Positions 45,651-56,301 of a stretch of 64,000 bases of DNA are shown in pieces (the stretch's first letter is position 1; the number at the start of each line of letters is the position of its first letter). The DNA lies in the NCBI GenBank assembly GCA_964059195.1, contig CAXKWD010000002.1, positions 148,197,042 to 148,261,041 on the forward strand. The letters run 5' to 3'. A model generated the notes under the pieces. It saw only the letters and a list, made by a program, of their open reading frames with translations, made no database searches and had not been told where the DNA came from. The stretch is from Ectobius pallidus. Its lineage: Eukaryota; Arthropoda; Insecta; Blattodea; Ectobiidae. The translations under genes were made by a program, and so were the position numbers.

Positions 45651-46685
45651 AATACATCATATTAATTCATTACTCTTAGCCGAGAACTCGTGCACTTCAG
45701 GTCCCATGTTGGACGTCCTATCCCCTTGAACAGGTTCAGAGTTTATATAATGCATTTGTAACATTTTATTAACTTAATATATTGCATGTTATTGCATAAT
45801 AATTGCATTTTTATATATAATGAAAGTAGGATTTGAAAAGGATGGTTGGATAGAGTTAGCAAAGAATAGGGTTGAATGGCGGGCTCAGGTATGCGCGGCA
45901 ATGAACCTTCGGGTTCCATAAATAGGTAATTTTCCTTTCGCTTACTGAGGAATTGTTTATTGTCATTAAGTAGGCCTATGTATATATACATAACATACAT
46001 ACAATACTGTCTAAAATTTAAAAAAAAATCAATAGAATTATAATTTATAACAGTTATTCGTATTGGTCCTTCGTTATATTACAAATTGTTTTAAAAGAAC
46101 TGTGTTGGAAACAGAGAGGGTCAAATGTTTTCTAAAGATCCATAACACTAAATGAATCGACTGGTTTATTGCTTTTTGGGAATTTCCTAGAAGAAATCTT
46201 GACCTTCCTTCAGTGCTTCTGTCATCATATTGACAACACTGGTTTGTCCTTGATGCTCGTTTTTGGCTGGAGCTTAGTATAGTTGTCCCAGGTTTAATAT
46301 AACCTAGAACACTGATCTCTTTTCTTGTCACAAGCACTTTGTGGAAGACTACGCCCATGACTGCCACTGAAAAGAATAACTTTGCCTAATTCCTTGGGAA
46401 CACACAGCTTTCCGTTATTTGCTGTCAAGTCATTAATTCGTTCATCCTCCGGTGGTGAACTGTGTTGATTCACCAGCACTTTTGAGGTTAAGGTTTGAAT
46501 CCCTTCATTACCTTCACCAAACTGTACGAAGACGCTGGTAGTAATGTTGGGAGGATAGGAGATTGCATATACTACGGTTTGGCGTCTGCCACATTAAGAT
46601 GAATTAGGCCTACTGTGAGCAGTTTGATAAAAGTTCATACCAGTAAAAGTGACTCTATTTCTCTTCAATTCTTCTTTAATATCAG
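45651..46685. other. No gene recognised; minus-strand short frames
   Basis: The minus-strand frames at 46074-46479 are short and resemble no family I know. The LINE debris of the next entry may extend into this area. Confidence 0.4.
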
Positions 46686-47000
46686 TCAATTCTTCCTTAA
46701 GGACACTAATATCATACCGTACCTCACTCTGGTATTCGTTTGTAGCTGATGAACACTAAATTCTTCTGTGAAAAACTGTTCTCTGGTGTACTCAATTAGA
46801 GGTGACGGTGTATATAAATCTCTCATTACGTACATGGTTTTTACCTTCCCTATGCTCTCCAGTTGCTCTTCAGGTGTATCCAGATGTTCTCTAAACAATA
46901 GGCGATGACTGGGATTACTTTAAGCTGAAATATGCTTAATTTTTCGATGATTCTGTTGGAGTTCATTGCTTTATTTACAACATGTTCATAGCCGATAGGA
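46686..47000 (-). pseudogene. LINE reverse transcriptase C-terminal debris
   Basis: The minus strand reads MNSNRIIEKLSIFQLKVIPV then IAYCLENIW, and in a shifted frame REHLDTPEEQLESIGKVKT. This resembles the post-RT region of non-LTR elements (P.itY...W......LE..K...L). No catalytic motif is present. Confidence 0.4.
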
Positions 47001-47396
47001 CTACCGATGCGATGTTGTCAGATTTAACAGCATGGCTTGTAAGAAATAAAGAAGGCAGTGATCATAACCCTTTCAGAGCTGAATTTGTATGTCATTATAT
47101 GCATTCATCAAATGAAATCATCAGTGGGCTCTAAGTTTAAAATCAGTGAGGAATATTTCAATAAAATAATTTGTTTTCACTAACAATAATCTTAACATGG
47201 GGATAAATTTCTTCACATTTTAAGATAATTTGTCAGTCTGATCATTTTATATCTGTACTGTTATGCATTTTGCAATGACACATATAAAGGTCAATAGCTG
47301 TGAAAAGATTATAGAACTTATGTGAATGCATCACATTGCTTGCAGATGGTTTCCCCCTCCCGGATTATTCTTGCATAGACTATGGAGATGAAACAA

Positions 47397-47466
47397 ACCT
47401 GACTGACAGCAGTCATAACATATATTCAGATACCTGACTGACAGCAGTCATAACATATATTCAGAT
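47397..47466 (+). repeat. 35-bp tandem duplication
   Basis: The 35-bp unit beginning ACCTGACTGACAGCAGTCAT occurs twice without mismatch (47397-47431 and 47432-47466). The second copy supplies part of the target duplication of the next element. Confidence 0.9.
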
Positions 47467-47467
47467 T

Positions 47468-47808
47468 TAATCTCATTCATTAATTCGATAGACTTAGATA
47501 AGATGTAAAAGAATGAAGTAGTAATACAAGTAGTTAACTAATATATCAGAAATACAGGAGATTAACTAATATTATATAAATAGAGTATACCTACATGTTA
47601 AATAATATTGTAAAGAATAGTATGAAATTTAGTTTTAATAAGGTAATGAATAAGTTCCACAGTAACCAGCCATAGAATAAGGAAGTTAAAAGACAGTATA
47701 TTATATGCATTAAAATGTAATATTAGTAATTAGTGCATGTAGTATTACTCTCATTGTAATGGGACATGCAGTTAATAAACAAATAAAAAAATAAAATAAA
47801 AAAAATAT
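47468..47808 (+). mobile_element. 5'-truncated retrotransposon tail, 13-bp TSD
   Basis: ATATATTCAGATT flanks it at 47455-47467 and 47809-47821. The 3' end is A-rich (AATAAACAAATAAAAAAATA-like) after GGGACATGCAGTT, as in a LINE 3' UTR. It is non-coding, ends 55 bp before the TM9SF2 exon at 47877, and is in the same orientation as the gene. Confidence 0.75.
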
Positions 47809-47876
47809 ATATATTCAGATTGTTTTGTTCTAGTCTAAACCTGTTATTTGTGTAACAAATTTTTTGTTCTTTTCAG

Positions 47877-47970
47877 CTTCGACTTCTGCCTTAGCACGGA
47901 TCAGAAGTCACCAGTTGAAAACCTGGGCCAAGTGGTGTTCGGGGAAAGAATTAGGCCTTCACCTTATAAG
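47877..47970 (+). CDS. TM9SF2: TM9SF2 next coding exon
   Basis: This 94-bp exon has a TTTTCAG acceptor and a GTATTT donor. Its first base completes the His codon left open at 9601. The remaining 31 codons read FDFCLSTDQKSPV then ENLGQVVFGERIRPSPYK, a highly conserved TM9SF2 block just after the cysteine of the FDFC motif. It continues the luminal domain that precedes the nine membrane spans. The intron between the two exons is 38,275 bp and holds most of the mobile elements described here. A retrotransposon tail with a 13-bp duplication ends only 55 bp before this exon. The next exon (the FTF...C...C luminal block) was not found in 47971-64000. Confidence 0.95.
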
Positions 47971-48440
47971 GTATTTGTTATAGAAAGAAGATGATTCTTC
48001 CATCTGAATCCTTCTTTTTAATATTTTTAAAATTTAGAAGTTGATTTGCATTTTCTCCACAATTGGAGGTAACATAATTTTGTAATGAAGTACACACCTC
48101 TAAGCAGAACCCTAAATTCTTACTTAATGCTCAGTCATTAATTGTTAACAATTTACTCTAGAATTCAGGAGGATATATAGTAGTAGTAGTGTATTTATTT
48201 CTCATAAAAATTCTTACATATAAACCATATTATTAACATCAACCAGTGCACGGGTCGGTGTCAACCATACCTGCTCACTTCGTACACTGAAATTATTACC
48301 CCATTAAAAACCCAATAAAAAAAATAGATTCTATTATTTACATAACTACGAGTATCCATAGATGTAACCCCCCACCCCCAAGAGAGTAAAAATTTCATAG
48401 AAACACATAGACATAACCAAAACAAAAAATAGCACTTAGA
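47971..48440. other. TM9SF2 intron start; no gene recognised
   Basis: AT-rich intronic DNA after the exon donor. No further TM9SF2 exon was seen. Confidence 0.5.
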
Positions 48441-49028
48441 TTTCCTTAATTCTCCAAACCGAGGCTTTCTCTCACACATCTAACTTTCTGCAGAAACTTA
48501 CATATCCCATGCCAATTGTGCTCATCCAGGAACAGATTTAGACATGCCTCTCTACTTCTTTGTGAGTTTAAAATTCGTCGGGTAGCATCATAACCCTCCA
48601 GTGCTCTGTAGCTCCACGTCCCAACAAGATATGGACCCATGTTTCATTTTCTGTGCACATTGTGCAGATTCTCACCCTCTCTCATCTGAAATTCTCTTAG
48701 ATTTCCATCTTCCCAGGTGTATCCAGGCCATTGCTGCTCTATCTTCCGCACCCAGTCTTTCTTTATTTGATTCCCTTCCCCAAGTAGCCTTTAATTCTGC
48801 TTGTAACTCTAATGACAGTTTACCATTACAATCAGCCTCGATGTTCTGCCTCTCGATATCAATTAGTTTCCCTTTTATCTTCTTCCAAATATTTTTTCTA
48901 TTCTCAAACCCTTTCTCCCACACCCACCTCATTCCTACACCCTCTAAACCCCTTTTTATGGTGGATGCCCAGTTTGTAGTTTCTAGATTCCCAAGTTGTT
49001 CTTTGTGACAAATAGATTTTAAAGATAT

Positions 49029-49263
49029 CGTCCCCTTAGAATGAAAACCACGTATCTCAAAACAGAAGCAAGAGTACTTTTAATTTATTATTAGATAGAA
49101 AAACACGTATCTCAACTATTTGTCAGCCAATATTACAAGAATAACATGTGTGCTGTCCTCTAGAGAGGAAAAACAAAATCTAGAGTATTGCTAGGAAGTG
49201 TTATTAAGTGACAAAGCCACGTATGTGTTTTATGAGATACGAGGTTTTCATTCTAAGGGGACG
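49029..49263. mobile_element. MITE L (4-bp TSD ATAT)
   Basis: CGTCCCCTTAGAATGAAAAC and its inverse bound 235 bp, flanked by ATAT at 49025-49028 and 49264-49267. ACGTATCTCA recurs inside three times, once inverted. It is non-coding. The same CGTATCTCA string dominates MITE J. Confidence 0.88.
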
Positions 49264-49539
49264 ATATGTCTTCTGCCTTCAATAAATTTAACCAGTATTT
49301 TATTGCCATAATTTTGCAGAATGTTGCATCACACATAATTCCCCACTCTTTTCTTAACCCACAATTTGCCGAACCTCTGTCTTAACTTTATCATATATTG
49401 CAATCAGAGCTTTTAACATTCTGCTTGACAGTCCCTTTTCCCACAGTTTCCACCATAATGCTTTATGTTGTACTGAGTCAAACGCCTTCTTAAGATCCAC
49501 AATTACACAATGTAATCTTCCTCTCTTTTTACTCATATA

Positions 49540-50048
49540 CAAGGGTTGATTTCTTAGTTGTGGCAACTATTTTATTTCTCCACATATAGCATACATACAT
49601 GGTTCTAACTTTTGTAGACCTTCGATCTAATCACCACCATTGTGAATAGCTCTAAAAAGAAAGTGGCGACCTTTGTGGACAATCCACCCATCATTCTGCA
49701 TGACAACGCTAGGGCGCATACGGCAGGAGTTGTGTCTGAACTGTTCAGTTGTTGGCTAGGAGATGCTCTATCACCCTCCATACGCTCAAAATTTAAGTCC
49801 CTGCGACTTTGATCTAATTCTGATCTAATTTGTATTGGTGAAGATGTTTTACAGGCAACAGACCGCTTTCTTCGCATCATCAACAGATTAGGCAGTGCCA
49901 ACGGGACCCAAAGACTTCTGCATCGCTGGAAACATGTTGTACGCAATGGTGGTGATTAAATCGAAGGTGTGTAAAAGTTAGAACCATGTACGTGAGCTAC
50001 ATGTGGAGAAATAAAATAGTTGCCAACTACTAAAAAAATCAACCCACG
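49540..50048 (+). mobile_element. Mariner M3, internally deleted, TA-flanked
   Basis: The ends CAAGGGTTGATTT and AAATCAACCCACG are inverted and flanked by TA (49538-49539, 50049-50050). The inside keeps the C-terminal half of a transposase: PIILHDNARAHTAGVVSELF (second Asp) and in another frame NLSPCDFDLI (third Asp). The N-terminal half is deleted, leaving 509 bp. It differs from M1 and M2. Confidence 0.88.
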
Positions 50049-50395
50049 TATTTACCCATTATTGTCTTCAAAATGAGTATGTTGTCCATGGTTCTATACC
50101 CTTCCCTAAAACCTGATTAAAATTTTAATAGTTTATGTTCCGATACCCAGTTTTTCAAACTTGTGTTTAGAATTTTGCAATATATTTTCCGTAGAGCTGG
50201 CAATAGACTTACTCCTCTGCAGTTATCTAAATTATTAAAACCTCCCTTGCCGTTATAAATTGGATGAATTATTGCTGTGTTCCATTGCTCCAGATACTTC
50301 CCTTCTTTGAAAATACAGTTAAAAATTTGTAAATCGTCTCCGATTCTACCGTCAAATAATTTTGACTACCTGTATTTTTAATTACCATGTGCAGT

Positions 50396-51060
50396 CTACA
50401 GTCTACTTTGTATACTGCCTGTAATCTTCAATTGTAGATCTTGATGTATTTTGTGCTTTGTAGTGACACCTAAAAATTTAATAGTGTCCTCCAAGCCAAT
50501 TGCCTCAATAGACATATCGTCAAGCAGATATAATCCTTCTTTGAACAGTGCCCCATTCTTTATATTAATAACTCCAGATTTCTGATAATTTATTTGTAGT
50601 CCTACATTTTGCAGCAAGGATATTACCATCATTACAAGGTCACGGGCTGTGGTCAGGGAGTTGCTGATAATAACTAGGTCATCAGCAAATGCACATAACG
50701 TAACTTTTTCTAGTTCAGGAGTTACTTCGTAACCATAAGCGTCAGTAATCTGTTTATCTGTCATCTCTTTAAGAAGGAAATCAATTGAGAGATTAAATAG
50801 GGTAGGGGAAAGTGGGGATCCCTGAAAGACTCCCCTCTTTAAGTTCTATTGAATTAGACATTTCTCATTGAGGAAATTCTTGAGTTATTTCTGCTTGATA
50901 AAGATTTTATTAATTGGCAAAGACTGCTTGGTAATGGTTGACTATCAAGAACCTTATCCAAATGAGCATGGCCATCTGTATCAAAAGCTTGTGTTACTAC
51001 AACAAGATCTTCCTTATTCTTCTTTGCCTTTTGTAAACATCCATTCACCAAATAGGCTTA
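50396..51060 (-). pseudogene. R2/NeSL-like LINE RT fragment
   Basis: The minus strand reads VVTQAFDTDGHAHLDKVLDS, then KRGVFQGSPLSPTLFNLSID and CAFADDLVIISNSLTTARDL, followed by LGLQ/NVGLQINYQKSG and IKFLGV. FADD is the catalytic motif, and GVFQGSPLSPTLFNL is typical of R2-like RTs. One frame change lies between the two main frames (about 50765-50870). It abuts the other LINE fragment without a clear joint. The endonuclease tails in element C could belong to a similar LINE. Confidence 0.75.
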
Positions 51061-51559
51061 CGTTAATAGGCTTAATTTCAAGTTTTAAAAAAATATTTTT
51101 AAATGTAATAAAGTCTAGAACAAGGTCTAAAGTCTAGGATTTAAAAACTACTGAAATAAAAATTGGGCTCCTTTTTGGATTGTGGATGTGGCAAAATTCC
51201 TCAGTTTTGTTTTTGCCAGAATACAAAGTTCATTTACCGATGGTCAATGAGAAGAATGCGAGTGAGGGATGCAGGGAAGGCGGGTGGTTTGGCAGGTTTT
51301 TTTTTGGTGTAGTTTGGGATAGACTCTCGGAAAACCACATGTTTTAGATACAGTCCTTGTTTACAAGTGTTAAGTAGTGGTGGTTAGTTTCAGTAAGCGA
51401 TTTTTCAATTGTTTAAGCCTTAAGTATATTACAGTATAATTATTATTAATATTATTATTTTATTATTATTATTATCTAAAGCACGTGTTAGTGGTGTTGC
51501 TGTGTAGTTTTAGTACCTGTAACATACACACAATATAATCATACAATAAAATTAAGGAA
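51061..51559. other. No gene recognised
   Basis: AT-rich DNA with a short (ATT)n tract at about 51430-51475. Confidence 0.45.
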
Positions 51560-52527
51560 TGGCTGCGAATTGAAAACGAAGAAAAGGGCAAACTATACAT
51601 AGCAAAGCAAGGGAGCTCATAAAAAGGATAATAAGGAAGTATGACAAAGAAGCTCGTTCAGAACAACTGCAGCATTTAATTAGTCAAAGTAATGCACGCA
51701 TTGCCATTACTGTGGCATATCAGAACACACAGTTACCAAAATAAGAAACGATGATACTGCAGCAGATGCAAGGTACAGCAGGTAAAAACAGACCACAGGC
51801 TGAGGAACGCAAATTCCATTGTGACGAATTTGATAAAAGTGTGGTTTGAGATCTGATTCAGGAATTTTATCAACAAAGGCAGATAGTTCCAACAGCTCCC
51901 AATTAGGCAAAAAATACATTTCCCATGGGGAGGAGATACATTAAGGAATCTTTTACATACCAAGGGCTTCAAATGGAAAAGGTGTGGCAGTAAGGAAAAG
52001 TTACTGATTGAGCATCCAGACATAATCAACTGGCGTTCAAAGTATCTGAGATGTATAAAGAACTTCAGAGATGAAAGAAGAGCCATCATTTATATTGACG
52101 AATCCTGGGTTGATAACAATCTAACTTTTGGCAAGTGCTGGCAGAGTGATGATGTCTATGGCATAACAACCAACATGAGTGCATCAAATTGCCTAATTGT
52201 AGTGAATGCTGGATATAAAGATGGTTTCATACCTGGAGCGTCATTGATTTTCAGAGCGGGACTAGCCAGTGGCGATTACCATGGCCAAATGTGTGGCACA
52301 AATTTTGAGAAATGGATGCTGGAAAGAATGTTTCCCAACATACCCTCACATAGTGTAATTGTGCTTGACAATGCACCTTATCACGGTGTGCAAGAGAATA
52401 AGCCCCCATCAAAGTATGCTACGAATCAAGGAATGATGGAGTGGCTGGAAAGAAACAATATTCCTTTCTCTTCCAACATGAGAAAGTACCAACTTTATGA
52501 TATGGTTGAATGCTTTAAGCCCCCATA
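51560..52527 (+). pseudogene. DDE transposase relic 2 (same group as 44871)
   Basis: Upstream islands include RPQAEERKFHCDEFDKSVV, a stop, and DLIQEFYQQRQIVPTAPN. A long frame then reads GFKWKRCGSKEKLLIEHPDI, IIYIDESWVDNNLTFGKCWQ (first Asp), IVVNAGYKDGFIPGASLIF and VIVLDNAPYHGVQENKPPSK (second Asp). It ends MVECFKPP at a stop at 52527, before the expected third acidic residue. It shares the YLDE(T/S)WV ... HAG ... GF order with relic 1 but is a distinct family. Confidence 0.8.
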
Positions 52528-52942
52528 AAAAGAACATTGCATCTTATGTAGTAGGAACTTATGTTTCTTATTTCAACCCCTCCCAGGCATGGTGTGTAGA
52601 AGCAACAGAATGCAACATTTGACATCCTCTGTGAGCCATAAAAAGCTATATCTATCGTTTTCTGAAGGAATAGTTTGAGTGTGATGTCGTTCTTCCTTAT
52701 TTCAAGTTCTACGTACGTAATTATACAAGGCCCTACAGTTTGAAAATTGAAAGTCCTTCATCAAGTTAATTTCAAATTACAAAAACCCGGGCGACATCGG
52801 GCCTTTTAAGCTAGTTTCTTTATCTAATTAACTGGTATCAAGATAGAAATGAAATAACATGACAAATGCGAATTTCAGAACATACATTTTTATTAAAATA
52901 TAAATATTCTTCTGTTGCCCATAGCAACAAGAATACTATAAT

Positions 52943-53283
52943 CAGCAGTGTAATTACGGGGTGGCAAGGAGTGGCAGTTGCCACCCCAGATTTCCCAAAT
53001 CCCTCTTTTTGCCGCCCCAGAACTCCCAAACCCCTCTTTTTGCTACCCCAAAATCTGCAGTAAAAATATCAGTTATTTGCAAACAACTGAAAAATTACAG
53101 TTTATAAATGTGGCACAATCTCGATTCTTTATTAAACTTGTCTCAGAAACATTTATGCTGGTATGGTATGTAAAAAAGTTTTAAAAATGCTTAATCTACA
53201 CCATTTTAATGCCAAATTTAAAAAAAAATTCCATACCCTTCAGACCTTGCCACCCCAGTTAAAAAGCTGAAATTACGCCCATG
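52943..53283. mobile_element. hAT MITE I, 8-bp TSD ACTATAAT
   Basis: ACTATAAT flanks at 52935-52942 and 53284-53291. The ends CAGCAGTGTAATTACGGGGT and the inverse of CATGGGCGTAATTTCAGC share GTAATT and a following GGGGTGGCAAGG block. Two near-identical units with CCCCAGAWYTCCCAAAYCCC lie at 52984 and 53017. It is non-coding. Confidence 0.85.
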
Positions 53284-53291
53284 ACTATAAT

Positions 53292-53539
53292 CTAATTATT
53301 GTTGTGAAATGTAGTCAGTTTACCACAGTCTAATGAACACACAAAAATCAATTAAAACAAGGTGGTATAGGGTAATAGGGAAGAGGTCCTGGGTTCAAAT
53401 CAAATTTTGTGCCACCCAAATTGACCAGTAGGCTCTTGTAATAAACTCATTCGTGCAGCATTTGCTTCTAGTGTTCGGCTATATCTCAATGTATCCTACA
53501 TTATTGCCTTTAAGATTGAGGAAACCATGCAAACCCCAA

Positions 53540-53593
<54 letters not shown>

Positions 53594-53815
53594 TCACGGT
53601 AAAGGCTTTGAACATAAAGATCGACCCTGATGCTTTCCGTTCTAGATATTTGTTAGTTTTATGAAAATGTAATAAATAAAATTTAATTGTCTCTATAATT
53701 TACTTTTTTCTGTGCTGGCTTTTAACACGTATATGGGAGAAAGTTTTTGTACAACATATTTTTGCACCATTTATTTTGTATTGTGAATTTGTACAGCTTC
53801 AGATGTTTTGACAAA
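53292..53815. other. No gene; (TTA)n microsatellite at 53531-53592
   Basis: About 20 perfect TTA units. The flanks are AT-rich. GGTCCTGGGTTCAAATC at 53386 resembles a B box, but no A box partner was seen. Confidence 0.7.
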
Positions 53816-53819
53816 AATA

Positions 53820-54090
53820 AAGCAATAAGCCTGTTTGACTCATAATCTCTGGTATTTAGGATGACCGTAACATTCCCTTTATCCGCAGAAAGAATGACTG
53901 TCTTTTTGTTGTCTTGAGGGCCGTTCTTTCATTCCTGAGGATGTTGTTCTTTGGAGGTTTTGCTCGCTCAAGAATTGTTCATATATCCCGTCAAACTACT
54001 TCTGCAGCAACAGGAAGTATCTGTATTCCTGCTTCAGCATTCGCTATGATGTCTTCCACTGGGATAGTGATGGGGTTTTGCCAGTAATGA
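53820..54090 (-). pseudogene. Penelope-like element 3, RT N-terminal fragment
   Basis: The minus strand reads PVEDIIANAEAGIQILPVAA, then ILERAKPPKNNILRNERTAL, and in the next frame VILSADKGNVTVILNTRDYE. This corresponds to EERAALRKLRNDDSIVVLPA and the following ADKGNAS block of Penelope 1, the N-terminal part of PLE RT. Two stops and one frameshift are visible. No endonuclease follows. Confidence 0.7.
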
Positions 54091-54550
54091 AACCTCATTG
54101 TGAATGTCAGTATAAAAAGTAGGCTCAAAACTGTATAAAAGTGACAATAAAATCCCTGATTTAAATTTCAAATGGTTTATTTAGTCTCTTCATTGAAATA
54201 ACAAGCGAGCATGGTTTCTATGTTCTTGCTGTAAGATTAGTTTTTTTATCAGACAAAATATCACTCTTTGCTGAAAGGGCTCTTTCCCAATCAACATCAG
54301 AAATTGAAATGTACATCGACTGGAGACACTTTATAAAGGGACGCGATGGTTTACCGCCAATGACTGTCTTTTATTTAACACCTAGTTATACAAGCATAAA
54401 CACAGATGGCACTACTAGTTTTGATACACTAAGGAATAAAACCCCCACTTATCAAAATAAACATGTAACTAAACTCAAGATAGCACTAAATAGGTACAAC
54501 TCCCAACAAGTTCATAAACTTATAATGTTTCACTGACAATAAACCCTTTG

Positions 54551-56298
54551 TCAATAAGTCAGCAGGCATCTCTTGAGTAGAGACATACTTAACTTGTAAA
54601 CTTGTTACTAATAGCATCTCTAACATAATGAAACCTAACATCTATATGCTTTGTCCTGTTATGTGATTGCTGGCTTGAGGCCAATTTTAAGGCACTCTGA
54701 TTATCACAATGTAACACTATCTTACATAGCTTTCCAGCTATTTAATACATCAAGTATCTCAAATAAATTGCTTCCCTGGATGCCTCTGACAGCGCTACAT
54801 ATTCAGCTTCAGTACTGCTTAAGGCAACTGTTCTCTGTTTTCTACTCTGTCATGAGATTCCAGAGCCTGCCATGGAAAAGCAATACCCGGTGTAAGATTT
54901 TCTGTCAAGACTGTCGCTTGCCCAGTCGGCATCAACAAAACCTTCTAGTTCTACATTACCTTTACAAAATTTTAAGCAATAGCTTTTGGTCTTTTGCAAG
55001 TACTTTAGAACTCTTTTAGCATACATAAAATTATTCTCATTGTAACAGTTATTGAACTGGCTTAAATAGCTAACAGCATATGCTATATCAGGCCTTGTCA
55101 ACACTGCAAGATACATTAAACTTCCTATCAATCTTTGGTAAGGAATATCAGTTGCACAGGTTTCAGACCTTTCAATATTGAGCTTACATTCTACAGGTGT
55201 ATCAACAGATCTACAATTAGCCATATTGAATCTATACAAAAGGTGTTTGATGTATGACTCTTGATCAACAGAAATTGTGTTATTGTCTGTATTCACATTA
55301 ATTCTCATGCCTAAATATCTCCTCGCTGGACCTAGATCTTTAAGTTTAAATTGAGAACTTAACACATCTTTCAGTTTTTGAGTTTCATCAGCATTATTCG
55401 AGAAAATCAAGAAGTTGTCAACATATAACGTTATTGCAATTCTACAATCTGCATCATTGTTTGTAAATAAGTAAGGTTCATATTTGCTATTTTTATAACC
55501 CATGTTACATAGCAAATTTTTTACTCTTTCATACCACATCAAAGAAGATTGTTTCAGGCCATAAATAGCTCTCTTAAGTTTTAAAACTTTACCAGCACTA
55601 TTATTTACAAAGCCTTCAGGAATTGACATGTAAATGTCCTTTTTCAAATGTCCATTTAAGAAAGCAGTTGTCACATCTAAGTGAGTAATGTCCATACCAA
55701 TCTGCGCACTTATTGCAAACAGCATCCTCAGTGTGGAATGCCTGACTACAGGGGAAAAAGTATCCTCATAGTCTATACCACGTTTCTGGGGAAAAACCTT
55801 ATGTCACTAACCTAGCACGGTATCTCACTTTGTCATTGATGTCTAGCTTCTTATTAAACACCCATTTACAGTTCACTATTGACACATCACTGGGTACATT
55901 AACAAGTTCCCATGCATCATTGTCCTCGAACGACTGCAGTTCTTCCCTCATAGCTTGCTTCCACTGCTCGACTTCAGGACCTTGCAATGCATCTGAGAAA
56001 TCAATTTCCTCCACATCTTGAGCTGAACTGGAAACACAAATGTTTGAATATCCAAATCGCTGAGGAGAATATCCATATCGCTGGGGAGGCATTCTTGTCC
56101 TAAGGCCTTCTACCACCACAGTGTTGTCACTGTTCTCAATCACTTCACTGTATGAAATTTCAGTATCTAGGGTCATTGCCATCTTCATTCTCAGAATTAG
56201 TACACACTTGGACCATTAGCTTTGACTTGGACTGTTCAGAAATTCATCAGAACCTTCCCCCACTGAATCTCTGTATTCTTCATTGCAGTTCAAGGGTT
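54551..56298 (-). pseudogene. Copia 2 reverse transcriptase and RNase H
   Basis: It reads FSDALQGPEVEQWKQAMREE, WELVNVPSDVSIVNCKWVFN and KVRYRARLVT, with a frame change near 55800-55725. Then HLDVTTAFLNGHLKKDIYMS, KLKRAIYGLKQSSLMWYERV and ITLYVDNFLIFSNN, where the catalytic YVDD is YVDN. RNase H follows with EGFVDADWASDSLDRKSYTG and, past a frame change near 54850, YVSTQEMPADLLTKGL. The D-to-N change in the active site alone would inactivate the enzyme. Confidence 0.92.
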
Positions 56299-56301
56299 CT
56301 G

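Larger units (their letters stand above)
9602..47876 (+). other. Giant TE-filled intron of TM9SF2
   Basis: The GTAAGT donor at 9602 and TTTTCAG acceptor at 47876 bound a 38.3 kb intron. Nearly all recognisable content in it is mobile: BEL/Pao, nested TIR transposons, PLE, mariners, SINE, hAT and LINE debris. No second host gene was recognised inside it. This assumes the two exons belong to one transcript, which their exact phase match and protein order support. Confidence 0.85.
48440..50310 (-). mobile_element. LINE fragment (RT and C-terminal zinc knuckle), nested
   Basis: Minus-strand pieces in order: EQWNTAIIHPIYNGKG and NLDNCRGVSLLPALRKIYCK (50120-50280), SGFREGYRTMDNIL, then after mariner M3 VIVDLKKAFDSVQHKALWWK (49460-49520). 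The C-terminal tail lies at 48446-48932, where a shifted frame shows CTMCTENETWVHILL, a CCHC-type motif found at LINE C-termini. The GFR...DLKKAFDSV order fits CR1/Jockey/I-type elements. Frameshifts and stops are frequent. MITE L and mariner M3 interrupt it. Confidence 0.75.

Noticed and set aside
46994..47080. A possible host exon (DRTTDAMLSDLTAWLVRNKE) with a GTATGT donor
   Set aside because: It lies between two adjacent TM9SF2 exons, has no match I recognise, and the opposite strand carries LINE-like sequence.
49605..49946. A minus-strand gene of 113 codons
   Set aside because: It is antisense to the mariner M3 transposase fragment (DNARAHTAG).
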